Assembly (NCBI GenBank): GCA_022447335.1
Contig: JAKVCF010000125.1
Coordinates: 1 to 6,795, forward strand
Reading direction: 5' to 3'
DNA length: 6,795 bases
Source: Planctomycetota bacterium
GTDB lineage: Bacteria; Planctomycetota; UBA1135
Made by a program: the position numbers and the translations under genes. Position 1 is the first letter of the stretch; every line of letters begins with the position of its first letter. The notes under the pieces were generated by a model. That model did no database searches. It saw nothing but the letters and a program-made list of their open reading frames with translations, and had not been told where the DNA came from. Shown one piece after another: positions 1 through 6,795 of this stretch.

Positions 1-227
1 ATATCGACAAGTTGGAGCATCTCAGTGGGATTCATGCCTCCACCATGGAAAACGAGCATGACGGGTAAGTCAGTTATGCCGTCGTAGCTCGCAGGGAGGT
101 ACACCAGGAATTCGCGCGTGACCCCCTGGACGTCAACAGAGCGGTTCAGCAGTTGTTGTGCTGGCGAGTTATCTGCCGTTAGCAGTGCGGCAAGTGCGAG
201 AGCGGCAAGTGGGGATCTGAAGCGCAT
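1..227 (-). CDS. Secreted alpha/beta-hydrolase esterase (PHB depolymerase / feruloyl esterase-like), N-terminal part
   Basis: This is the first 75 codons of a gene read leftward from an ATG at 227-225 and cut by the window edge. Residues 1-24 look like a signal peptide: basic start MRFR, a hydrophobic Ala/Leu core, then a short polar stretch ending SPAQ. The following mature start contains VQGVTREFLVYLPASYDG and then LPVMLVFHGGG, with the HGGG at residues 61-64. A 'reFlvYLPasYdg...lPvmlvFHGgg' stretch is typical of the secreted polyhydroxybutyrate depolymerase/feruloyl esterase group of serine hydrolases, where HGGG helps form the oxyanion hole. The nucleophile, acid and histidine would lie beyond the edge, so substrate and catalytic competence cannot be judged. 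No clear Shine-Dalgarno precedes the ATG. It is divergent from the selenoprotein gene, with 141 bases between start codons. Family is fairly secure; substrate is unknown. Confidence 0.78.
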   Translation of the reverse strand, partial: MRFRSPLAALALAALLTADNSPAQQLLNRSVDVQGVTREFLVYLPASYDGITDLPVMLVFHGGGMNPTEMLQLVD

Positions 228-292
228 GAGACCAACTTACTTGCACGTGCTCTTGTTGAGCAGGGGAGACTCCGAAGGAATTCGTGTGACAA

Positions 293-315
293 CCATTCTA
301 AGTTGTGCAGAATGG
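293..315. repeat. Inverted repeat in the divergent intergenic region
   Basis: CCATTCT (293-299) and AGAATGG (309-315) form a perfect 7-bp inverted repeat around a 9-base spacer. It lies between the two divergent genes, 53 bases before the selenoprotein ATG, and is followed by a G run to 321. It could be an operator or a leader hairpin. I see no convincing -35/-10 pair to anchor it, and a 7-bp repeat can arise by chance. Confidence 0.3.
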
Positions 316-368
316 GGGGGGATTTCGAGTGGGTAGTCTCATCGAAGTTGCGTCTCACCAGAACAGAA

Positions 369-1502
369 ATGAAAAAGCTCGCTTTCTTAGTCGCGATCCT
401 CGCTGCGCAGAACTTGCACGCTGCCGCGATTTGCTCTCTTCCGTTTATGGCCCAGGCGGATGCTCAAGATCCAGCTGTCCGATTTGAGCGTCTCTCTGCA
501 GAGGCAAGCCAGGCAACCTTGGAGTGGGCACAGGGTATTCTTGAACTGCAGGCTGCCGAAAAAGCTGGTGGCGCCGCGATTCCCACCAGCGCCTGGATTT
601 CTCCTCTAGTCGATTTCGTCCCGCGCTTTCAGGATGCCGCCCGTGATTATCAGGGAAGGGATGCCGCGATTCCTTATCTCAGGTGGATTACTAAGGAGGC
701 GATGCCGATGAAGGGCAAGGGTAGAGAAGCGGCGGAGGCTGCTTTGCACGAGCTCGTTACGACACATCGGAAGTCAGAGTCACTTGAAGAGCTGTCATGG
801 ATGCTGGGGAGATTGGTGTACTTCTTTGGCGAAGAAGACGGTGCGGCGATCGGGGCAGCCTTAGAAGCGGATTCTCCGAGCGAGATTGTGCGTACTTGGG
901 CGGTCTTTTCCCGAAGGTCTGGTGCACTGGAAGCTGCGCCGCTTGATTCGGACGAGTTCAAGGCTGCTATCAACGAGTTGCGCACTGCGCTCGCTAAAGT
1001 TGAGATCCCCATGCTCGAGGAGGAAGTCGAGAATCGTATTGCGGTGAGAGCGAAGTTCTCCATTGGCATGGTGGCCCCAGATATTCAGGGGGTGGATCTA
1101 TCCGGGACTCCATTCGCTCTTTCCGATTACAAAGGAAAGGTCATTTTGGTGGATTTTTGGGGCGATTGGTGAGGCCCTTGCCGGGCCCTTTACCCGCACG
1201 AGCGGTCGCTCGTGAACGAAATGAAAGGTCGTCCTTTTGCCTTGATTGGTGTGAACTCCGATGAGCTCGGTCGCGCTCGAGCAGCGGTCAAGGAAAACCA
1301 GCTGAACTGGCGCAACTTCCAAGATCAACCTCAGGGCTCTCCGACTAAGATCTCGGAGGATTGGCTTCTGAACGGATGGCCAACGATTGTGGTCTTGGAT
1401 GAGGCAATGCGCGTCCGATATCGCGGATTGGATTGCCATGAGGGCACTCGAGTTGCGCGTGAACTTGTTGCTGCGATGGATGGCGAGCCCGTAGGGGGGT
1501 GA
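369..1502 (+). CDS. Selenocysteine-containing TlpA/ResA-like thioredoxin-fold protein (UGPC active site)
   Basis: Exported thiol-disulfide oxidoreductase of 377 residues, read with TGA 1170-1172 as selenocysteine 268. The ATG at 369 is preferred over an in-frame TTG at 303 because it opens a good signal peptide, MKKLAFLVAILAAQNLHA; no strong Shine-Dalgarno is visible. Residues about 30-225 are a mostly helical region, including PRFQDAARDY, resembling the N-terminal part of planctomycete TlpA-family proteins as I recall them. Residues about 229-377 are the redoxin domain: KFSIGMVAPDIQGVDLSG, then GKVILVDFWGDW-U-GPCRALYPHE with Sec268 and Cys271, then IGVNSDE, then NGWPTIVVLD with the probable cis-proline Pro338. 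Known relatives have W-C-x-P-C at this position, so the TGA replaces the attacking cysteine while the resolving cysteine is kept. An isolated nonsense mutation is the alternative, but the intact 109-codon tail and the hairpin after the TGA argue against it. Substrate is unknown; cytochrome c apoprotein or another oxidised thiol protein is an inference. The last codons contain a six-G run just before the TGA stop at 1500. Confidence 0.88.
1170..1172 (+). other. In-frame UGA read as selenocysteine (Sec268)
   Basis: The TGA follows TGG and precedes GGC CCT TGC, giving W-U-G-P-C at the site where thioredoxin-fold proteins have W-C-x-P-C. A UGA-to-Trp genetic code is unlikely: the 1,258-codon neighbour has many TGG tryptophans and no internal TGA, and itself ends at TGA. 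The residue identity fits selenocysteine and not tryptophan. Confidence 0.87.
1187..1228 (+). promoter_or_regulatory. Candidate bacterial SECIS element
   Basis: A perfect 7-bp stem, CACGAGC (1197-1203) with GCTCGTG (1208-1214), closes a GGTC loop (1204-1207). The first loop base is separated from the TGA by 31 nucleotides. Bacterial SECIS elements, as I know the model, lie within the coding sequence about 16-37 nucleotides after the UGA and have a small apical loop with a G in its first two positions; E. coli fdhF also presents GGUC in its SelB-binding loop. A possible lower stem pairs CCTTT (1187-1191) with AAAGG (1224-1228) across an internal loop. The role would be to bind SelB with Sec-tRNA and direct UGA decoding. 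Folding was done by eye. Confidence 0.72.
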
Positions 1503-1666
1503 CATTTACCCACCTCATGAGCGGCTGCTTGGATGAAACAGCGCGGGCTACCGGAGTGCGGCGTGAAGGATTTCCGCTTTCCTGGCGCTGCCCCTAATTT
1601 GTCATCAGCCAAGCTCAGCTAGGTTAGGTGTTCCCCGAATGAATAGGGGCATGGCAGGATGGGCAC

Positions 1667-4600
1667 ATGCTCGCGGTACTTCCCTTGCTTCTGGCGCAGA
1701 ATGTCGCGCCGGATTTGACAGATGAATTCGATGTACCGGGCGGCGTGAAGGTCACGCTCTGGGCGGAGTCGCCACAGCTCTACAATCCGACGGCGATCGA
1801 TATCGATGCTGAGGGACGGCTGTGGGTGGCTGAGGCAGTAAATTACCGGCAGTGGAGCGGGCGTAATCCAGGGCGGCGCCATGACGCAGGTGACCGGATT
1901 GTCGTTTTAGAGGACACGGACAGTGATGGCGTCGCGGACAGCAGCACGATCTTTGTGCAGGACTCCGACCTCACGGCCCCGCTGGGTATTGCGGTGCTCG
2001 ATGGCGCAGTCTATGTGAGCTGTTCACCGAACCTGTTTGTCTATCGTGACACCGACGGCGACCTGAAGGCTGACGAGCGCGAGGTGTTGCTCACTGGATG
2101 GGGCGGCCAAGATCACGATCACGGCTTGCACAGTGTGGTAGCCGGTCCAGGTGGCGGACTTCTGTGGTCAGCTGGTAATGCTGGTCCGCACATAGTTCAG
2201 ACCCCAGATGGCTGGAAGTTACGCAGTGGGTCAATCTACAACGGCGGAGGTCCAGTCAACCCAGGCAACCGAGCGGGCTTGAAGTCGGATGATGGCCGTA
2301 TTTGGACTGGGGGGATCGTGGGCCGCATGAATGACGATGGAACCGGATTCCAGGTGCTCGCGCATAACTTTCGCAATCAGTACGAGCTCGCTGCCGATGC
2401 CTTTGGCGAGATGTACACCGCGGATAACGATGACGATGGCAATCAAGGTTGTCGTACGGTCGCAATCCTTGAGGGTGGTGACTACGGCTACTTCGGTAAC
2501 GGTGGAGCGAGCACCTGGGGCGCAGATCGCCGGCCGAATCAGGGAACGCTTGATGCGCACTGGCATCAGGCCGATCCGGGCGTGATGCCGCTTGGTACTG
2601 GTAACGGTGGCGGTGGCCCGACAGGTGTTGCCGTTTACGAGGGTACTTTGTTGCCTGGTCTGATGGGGGCGGTACTCAATTGCGATGCCGGACGTTCGCT
2701 GGTCTATGCGCATATGCCCGAACGCCGCGGAGCTGAGCAGCACCTGATCCGGGATGTGCTGATTCGCCCTTCCAAGGAGGGCGGTGGAGAGCGCGGTTAT
2801 TGGTTCCGGCCGAGTGATGTGGTGGTTGGCCCGGATGGCTCGGTCTACATTTCTGATTGGTATGACCCAGGTGTCGGTGGTCATGCTGCGCGTGATCGAG
2901 AGGCTTACGGTCGCATTTTGCGTTTGGCGCCCGAGTCACTTGCGACTCCGTATGGCTTAATGAATATTGGCCTCGATAGTCCGTCGCCGAATGTGCGTGG
3001 TACGGCCGAGCGTCAGCTTCTTGCGCGTGGTGACGAAATCCCACCATCTTTACCCGAAGACAGGCGTTCGATGGCGCGCCGCATCTGGCTCAAGGCGCAG
3101 CGTCCTGAGCACCATGCCGAATTAGCGAGTTTGCTGCAGCATGAAGATCCTGCTCTTGCCACCGCCGTGCGCCGTGCGTTGGCCTCAAGTGGCAAGGTGC
3201 CGATTGCTGCGCCTGTCGCTGGCGATGCGCGTACGCAAGCTGTGAGTCTTGCTTTGGCTGGCCAGCAGTCTGCGGAGATCCGGCGATCAGTTGCCATCGG
3301 TTTTTCCAAGCAGGAGATGGACTTATTGCCTGTTTTCGACGCCGATCATTCGCAGAGCGCCAGCGCCAGGATTTTGCTCGAGGCTTTTGGTCTCGCTGCG
3401 CACGGGATCGAAGAGGAGATATTTGCTGATATCGTTCAAAGGATAAGCGGAGTGGATTTGCTGCCCTATGCTTGGCGTTTGCACCCACCGTCGTCTTTGC
3501 TTTTCTTGAAGGACTTTGCCAGCGCGCCTGGACGTTCTTTGGTCGAGAGGCGGGCTGCGGTTGATGCTATTGCCTTTATGAACACACTCGAGGCAGCCGA
3601 CTCGATGGTCGCGTTGGCTCATGCGGGGCCGGAGGATACGCGCAGTCATGCGGCATGGTGGATTAAGCGTCTTGCCGAAGGCCGTTGGTCGAATTTTGGT
3701 CTCGGTCAGATGTTCGACGTTGATTTTGAAGCTGCCGAAGAACTTGCGCGTACTGATGTCATGAAGAGTGGTAGCCAGATAATGAGCGTCGATGTCACGG
3801 GCGTCCACACGCTTTGGATGATTGTCGAAGATGGTGGCGACGGCAACAGCCACGACTGGGCAAACTTTCTTCAGCCGCAGGTGCGGACCAGTGATGGCCG
3901 CGAGATTGCACTAACCAAGGCCGGGTGGATTTCGGCCGAATCTGGATGGGGGCAGGTAAACCTCAACAAGGACGCGAACGGCGGACCTCTGGAGGTGTTC
4001 GGCGTTGTTATGCCGGATGGCATCGGCACTCATGCGCCGTCGAGAATCGCCTTCCAGCTTCCTGAGAATGCCGAGCAGTTCAATTGTGTGGTTGCGATTG
4101 AGGACAGTGGGGTCAATCAAGCAGGTGCACAGACTTCGCTGCGTTTTCGAATCGCGGGCGAGCGATCGGTCGACCCAACCGAACGTCTGGCGCTAATGCG
4201 TGCGGCCATGGAAGAGGGGCAGGTAGGGCTGAGCACTTTGCTCTCAACCACCGAAGGCGCTCTCTTTCTGTTAGAGCAGGTGCGGGTCGGCGCGCTGCCC
4301 TCACGACTGCATGATGAGCTCGCTCCCAAGCTGCTAAGACACTCCGATCTATCGGTGCGCGCACTGGCGACCGAAGTCTTTCCGATCGAAGCGACTAGTG
4401 GTGCCGTGTTACCTCCGCTGGCGGAACTAGCTGCAATGGAAGGCTCGCCTGCTCGTGGACAGGAGCTCTTCCGCGGGCGCGGAACCTGCGCGGTCTGCCA
4501 CCGCTTCGATGATCTTGGAGGAGCTATTGGCCCGGATCTTAGTCTGATTCGCGACAAGTTTGGACTGACCGGAATGATTGACGCCATGATTCATCCCTCG

Positions 4601-5443
4601 GCAGCGATTGCCTTCGGATACGACAGTTGGACGTTGACCCTGAAAGATGGCCGCATCTTTGCGGGTTCCATCCTGGCCGATGGCGATCAAGTTGTGATCC
4701 GCGGCCTTGACGGCAAGCGCAGCGTGATCTCTGCGGACGAGGTTGAATCGCGACGTAAGCAGGAGGTCTCAACGATGCCGCCGGCACATAGCCTTGGTTT
4801 GGACGAGCAGGACCTTGCTGACTTGGCCGCATTCCTCGCCGCGGAACCACCGGGCGAGCCGGAGTTCGGCCCGTCAATCCCGCTCTTCACTGGCCACACC
4901 GAGGGGCCGGGCGGGGTGCGCTATAAGCTGCCCGAAGGGGTCGATCCGAAGGCGGTGTGGACTTTCCAGGATGGCGTGATGCGCTGCGAGGGGAAGCCGG
5001 CGGGCTACATCTACACTGAGGATAAGTTCACGAACTTTGAGCTCACGCTTGAATGGCGCTTCGATGCCAAGGCGGGGGCTGGTAACTCCGGCGTGTTGTT
5101 ACGTGTGCAGGAGCCACACAAAGTCTGGCCGCGTTCAATCGAGGCCCAGCTGCACTCGCGCAACGCTGGCGATATTTGGAATATAGATGCTTTCAACATG
5201 GTTGCTAATACGAATCGCACCAACGGTCGCCGCACGATGAAGGCGCTGCCAACCAATGAGAAGTCGCTTGGCGAGTGGAATAAGTATCGAATTCGCCTGC
5301 ATGGCGGCCAGCTGACCCTCGAGGTCAACGGCGAGGTTCAAAATACTGCCAGCTGGTGTGAAGAGCTTAGCGGGCCGATCGGGTTACAGTCTGAGGGGGC
5401 AGTTATCGAGTTCCGGAACATTCGCATCCGGGAGATCTTCTGA
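1667..5443 (+). CDS. PVC-type membrane-bound dehydrogenase / cytochrome c fusion with NPCBM-like and DUF1080 domains
   Basis: A 1,258-residue exported protein, probably oxidising or processing carbohydrate outside the cytoplasm. The ATG at 1667 follows AGGA (1656-1659) by seven bases, and an in-frame TGA at 1640 excludes an earlier start. The signal peptide is unusually short (MLAVLPLLLAQ) and lacks an N-terminal basic residue. Residues about 20-422 match the Planctomycetes/Verrucomicrobia N-terminal propeller-like domain, with calcium-loop-like DTDSDGVAD (83-91) and DTDGDLKADE (128-137), QDHDHGLHS (148-156) and NFRNQYE from 234. Residues about 430-690 are helical and HEAT-like. About 697-830 resemble an NPCBM carbohydrate-binding module (DGIGTHAPSRIAFQLP). 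About 928-1062 form the PVC haem-binding domain, with CAVCH at 941-945 and Met1037 in STMPPAH as candidate sixth ligand. About 1068-1258 are DUF1080, also called 3-keto-disaccharide hydrolase, a concanavalin-like fold. The frame is intact. The family assignment is strong; the substrate and actual dehydrogenase activity are not shown by the sequence. Confidence 0.93.
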   Translation: MLAVLPLLLAQNVAPDLTDEFDVPGGVKVTLWAESPQLYNPTAIDIDAEGRLWVAEAVNYRQWSGRNPGRRHDAGDRIVVLEDTDSDGVADSSTIFVQDSDLTAPLGIAVLDGAVYVSCSPNLFVYRDTDGDLKADEREVLLTGWGGQDHDHGLHSVVAGPGGGLLWSAGNAGPHIVQTPDGWKLRSGSIYNGGGPVNPGNRAGLKSDDGRIWTGGIVGRMNDDGTGFQVLAHNFRNQYELAADAFGEMYTADNDDDGNQGCRTVAILEGGDYGYFGNGGASTWGADRRPNQGTLDAHWHQADPGVMPLGTGNGGGGPTGVAVYEGTLLPGLMGAVLNCDAGRSLVYAHMPERRGAEQHLIRDVLIRPSKEGGGERGYWFRPSDVVVGPDGSVYISDWYDPGVGGHAARDREAYGRILRLAPESLATPYGLMNIGLDSPSPNVRGTAERQLLARGDEIPPSLPEDRRSMARRIWLKAQRPEHHAELASLLQHEDPALATAVRRALASSGKVPIAAPVAGDARTQAVSLALAGQQSAEIRRSVAIGFSKQEMDLLPVFDADHSQSASARILLEAFGLAAHGIEEEIFADIVQRISGVDLLPYAWRLHPPSSLLFLKDFASAPGRSLVERRAAVDAIAFMNTLEAADSMVALAHAGPEDTRSHAAWWIKRLAEGRWSNFGLGQMFDVDFEAAEELARTDVMKSGSQIMSVDVTGVHTLWMIVEDGGDGNSHDWANFLQPQVRTSDGREIALTKAGWISAESGWGQVNLNKDANGGPLEVFGVVMPDGIGTHAPSRIAFQLPENAEQFNCVVAIEDSGVNQAGAQTSLRFRIAGERSVDPTERLALMRAAMEEGQVGLSTLLSTTEGALFLLEQVRVGALPSRLHDELAPKLLRHSDLSVRALATEVFPIEATSGAVLPPLAELAAMEGSPARGQELFRGRGTCAVCHRFDDLGGAIGPDLSLIRDKFGLTGMIDAMIHPSAAIAFGYDSWTLTLKDGRIFAGSILADGDQVVIRGLDGKRSVISADEVESRRKQEVSTMPPAHSLGLDEQDLADLAAFLAAEPPGEPEFGPSIPLFTGHTEGPGGVRYKLPEGVDPKAVWTFQDGVMRCEGKPAGYIYTEDKFTNFELTLEWRFDAKAGAGNSGVLLRVQEPHKVWPRSIEAQLHSRNAGDIWNIDAFNMVANTNRTNGRRTMKALPTNEKSLGEWNKYRIRLHGGQLTLEVNGEVQNTASWCEELSGPIGLQSEGAVIEFRNIRIREIF

Positions 5444-5474
5444 CTTATGTGATTTGCCCCTAGAATCGGAGTCG

Positions 5475-6371
5475 ATGCAGCGCGCCCTCTTGCTCTTTGT
5501 CTTGGCTGGTGCAGTCCTTATTGGCCTATTTCCCCGCCTCAGTGCTGGCCCTGGCCTCGACCGCCCTCGCGCGGCTGAGCTCGACGGTCTACGGCTTGTT
5601 TCATGGAACCTTGAGAACTGGTTCGATAAGTACGACGACCCCTATCGTAGAGATGAAGTTACCAAGCCAGCGTACATCAACGAATCTCGCCAGGAGCGAT
5701 GCGCCGCAGTATTGCGGGAGTTGAATGGCGATATTGTTGCGTTGCAGGAGGTCGAAAACCGTTTTGTGTTGCAGCAGTTTGTTGACACCTATTTATCCGG
5801 CATGGGTTATCAGGTGGTGCTGGTGGAAGGAAATGATTCGCGTGGCATCGACTGTGCATTGCTCACCAAGCTGCCAATCGATGCGGTGACGAGCTATCGG
5901 CATCGTAAATTTGCGGGAGCGGATGGCGGCCCGCAGCGCTTTCGTCGCGATTTGCTGCGTGTCAGCTTGGGTGCACCTTTGGAGGGCGATATCTACGTAG
6001 TGCACCTTAAGTCGCAGCACGGTGGCGAGGCGGCGGACATTGTGCGCGAAGCTGAATCAGCCGAGGTTCTTCGCATCGTGCGTGAGAACGGGATGAGAGA
6101 TGGCGGCTACCGTGCGGTGGTTATTGGTGACTTCAATGAAGTGCCCGAGTTGCCAACCATCACTCAGTCGGTTGAGGGTGGTTTGGTTGATTCCATGGCC
6201 GGAACTGAGAGATACACTTACAACAAAGAGCCTTATTTGACACGGATTGACTTTGCTTTGATGTCAGGCGCTCTTGCTAGTGAGGTCGCTACAGCTGAGG
6301 TCATCAACGAACTTGGCAATCACCGTCTCGAGGCCTGTAGCGATCACTACCCGCTGTTGGTGACTTTCTAG
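5475..6371 (+). CDS. Exported endonuclease/exonuclease/phosphatase-family protein
   Basis: A 298-residue metal-dependent phosphodiesterase or nuclease of the DNase I-like fold. The ATG at 5475 is chosen over an in-frame start at 5358 because it opens directly into a signal peptide or signal anchor (MQRALLLFVLAGAVLIGLF), while the longer form would overlap the preceding gene by 86 bases. GGAG at 5468-5471 is a possible but close ribosome site. The family's catalytic motifs are all visible in order: SWNLENW (Asn45), LQEVEN (Glu92), HLKSQ (His177), GDFNEVP (Asp219, Asn221), RIDFAL (Asp259) and SDHYPLL (Asp290, His291), so the protein should be active. Its start is 31 bases after the dehydrogenase stop, which suggests one transcript. 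The substrate cannot be told from sequence: DNA, RNA, phospholipid or a small phosphoester are all possible for this fold, and an extracellular nuclease is my best guess. It ends at TAG, tail to tail with the next gene. Confidence 0.9.
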   Translation: MQRALLLFVLAGAVLIGLFPRLSAGPGLDRPRAAELDGLRLVSWNLENWFDKYDDPYRRDEVTKPAYINESRQERCAAVLRELNGDIVALQEVENRFVLQQFVDTYLSGMGYQVVLVEGNDSRGIDCALLTKLPIDAVTSYRHRKFAGADGGPQRFRRDLLRVSLGAPLEGDIYVVHLKSQHGGEAADIVREAESAEVLRIVRENGMRDGGYRAVVIGDFNEVPELPTITQSVEGGLVDSMAGTERYTYNKEPYLTRIDFALMSGALASEVATAEVINELGNHRLEACSDHYPLLVTF

Positions 6372-6376
6372 GCGAT

Positions 6377-6795
6377 CTAATTCCAGGGGGCTGAGTCGCC
6401 GGAAGGATTGGCTTGGCCGATACGCTTCATCTGCGCTCGTGCTTCGTGGAAGTGGTGCAACACGGTGCGCGCCCGAAAGGCTGGGTCGAGAATTTCAAAG
6501 ATTCGTTGCTTTTCTTCGATCGATATGCCGAGGCTGAGGAGTAGTGCATCCGCTAGATAAGAAACCCCGTGGGAGTGCTTGAGATCAGCTTGTTTTTCAC
6601 TTCGCAGTGACAGCGCGTCGAGAAGCTCGGAGCGCAACCCTTCGTCTTCAGCCGAGATCGGGGGCTCTTCGAGTAGATCGGCCTGGACTTGGCGGTACTG
6701 CCGGTCGCTTGCGACTTCCTCAAGTTGCGCGCGACCGACTCCTTCGAGGAGGATGTTGTAGCGGCCATTCTGCGCGGGCTGTGTGCTGAGGAGGC
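6377..6795 (-). CDS. LON substrate-binding-domain protein, C-terminal part
   Basis: This minus-strand frame enters from the right edge and stops at TAG (6379-6377), giving 138 visible C-terminal residues. The first visible part contains QNGRYNILLEGVGRAQLEE followed by QYRQVQADLLEE. This is the characteristic 'GrynilL.GvgR..i.e......yr...v..l.e' strand-turn pattern of the Lon N-terminal domain (PF02190). The rest is helical, with GVSYLADALLLSLGIS and IFEILDPAFRARTVLHHF, like the helical bundle ending stand-alone LON-domain proteins. There is no AAA+ or protease domain before the stop, so this is a stand-alone protein of the kind usually about 200 residues long, not Lon protease itself. Stand-alone members are of uncertain function. 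A TTG at 6637 could pass for a start, but the frame and the conserved domain continue upstream of it to the edge. The gene is convergent with the nuclease-family gene, with 5 bases between stops. Confidence 0.85.
   Translation of the reverse strand, partial: LLSTQPAQNGRYNILLEGVGRAQLEEVASDRQYRQVQADLLEEPPISAEDEGLRSELLDALSLRSEKQADLKHSHGVSYLADALLLSLGISIEEKQRIFEILDPAFRARTVLHHFHEARAQMKRIGQANPSGDSAPWN

Noticed and set aside
118..336. 72-residue plus-strand open frame
   Set aside because: It runs antisense to the esterase signal peptide and mature start, and its composition is that of a shadow frame.
303..368. TTG at 303 as the start of the selenoprotein
   Set aside because: It would put 22 mostly polar residues before a textbook signal peptide that begins exactly at ATG 369.
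369..1172. A pseudogene caused by a nonsense mutation
   Set aside because: The downstream frame shows no decay for 109 codons, the TGA falls on the one residue where Sec commonly replaces Cys, and a SECIS-like hairpin follows. It stays the main alternative if the genome lacks Sec machinery.
1170..1172. Use of a genetic code in which UGA means tryptophan
   Set aside because: Other genes here encode Trp only as TGG, and the 1,258-codon gene has no internal TGA and stops at TGA.
1212..1502. A separate 96-residue gene starting at GTG 1212
   Set aside because: It is the C-terminal part of the thioredoxin fold in the same frame as 369-1169. Its putative GTG start lies inside the SECIS-like stem, and it would lack the active site.
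1633..1649. CCCC/GGGG hairpin as a terminator between genes 3 and 5
   Set aside because: The stem is only 4 bp with a 9-base loop and no T-run follows; the rest of 1503-1666 shows no better terminator or promoter.
2231..2884. 217-residue open frame on the minus strand
   Set aside because: It lies wholly opposite the conserved propeller domain, and its translation shows no recognisable fold, signal peptide or motif; it is a shadow of the GC-rich gene.
5358..5474. Upstream in-frame start for the nuclease-family gene
   Set aside because: It would overlap the previous gene and place a polar, low-complexity extension before the signal peptide at 5475.

Overview
The window looks like a chromosomal segment of a Gram-negative bacterium of the PVC superphylum, most likely a planctomycete or a relative. 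The main reason is the 1,258-residue gene in the centre. It has the Planctomycetes/Verrucomicrobia membrane-bound-dehydrogenase architecture: N-terminal propeller, HEAT-like helices, NPCBM-type module, one c-type haem site and a C-terminal DUF1080 domain. Four of the five genes appear to start with export signals, and the fifth is truncated before its N-terminus. I see no mobile element, phage gene, CRISPR array, tRNA or rRNA.

Layout: (1) 1-227, minus strand, the N-terminal part of a secreted alpha/beta-hydrolase esterase that runs off the left edge. (2) 228-368, a divergent intergenic region with one short inverted repeat. (3) 369-1502, plus strand, a TlpA/ResA-like thiol-disulfide protein whose frame is interrupted by one TGA at 1170-1172. 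(4) 1503-1666, an intergenic stretch with no convincing gene. (5) 1667-5443, the large PVC dehydrogenase/cytochrome c fusion. (6) 5475-6371, a secreted or membrane-anchored endonuclease/exonuclease/phosphatase-family protein, probably co-transcribed with it. (7) 6377-6795, minus strand, the C-terminal part of a LON substrate-binding-domain protein that runs off the right edge, convergent with gene 6 and only 5 bases away.

The main discovery is gene 3. Ordinary gene calling would split it into a 267-residue protein and a separate 96-residue fragment. Read through the TGA, it is one 377-residue protein in which the TGA falls exactly on the first cysteine of the thioredoxin active site, giving U-G-P-C in place of C-G-P-C. 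The frame stays open for 109 more codons and carries the rest of the thioredoxin fold, including the cis-proline. A perfect 7-bp hairpin with a GGTC loop lies 31 nucleotides past the TGA, as expected for a bacterial SECIS element. I therefore annotate it as a selenoprotein.

Functionally, genes 3 and 5 can be linked by inference. A TlpA/ResA-like protein outside the cytoplasm could keep cytochrome CxxCH cysteines reduced or act as a general thiol reductant, and the neighbour carries such a site. The large protein probably acts on carbohydrates. Organism assignment and pathway roles are inferred from remembered protein families, not from database searches.
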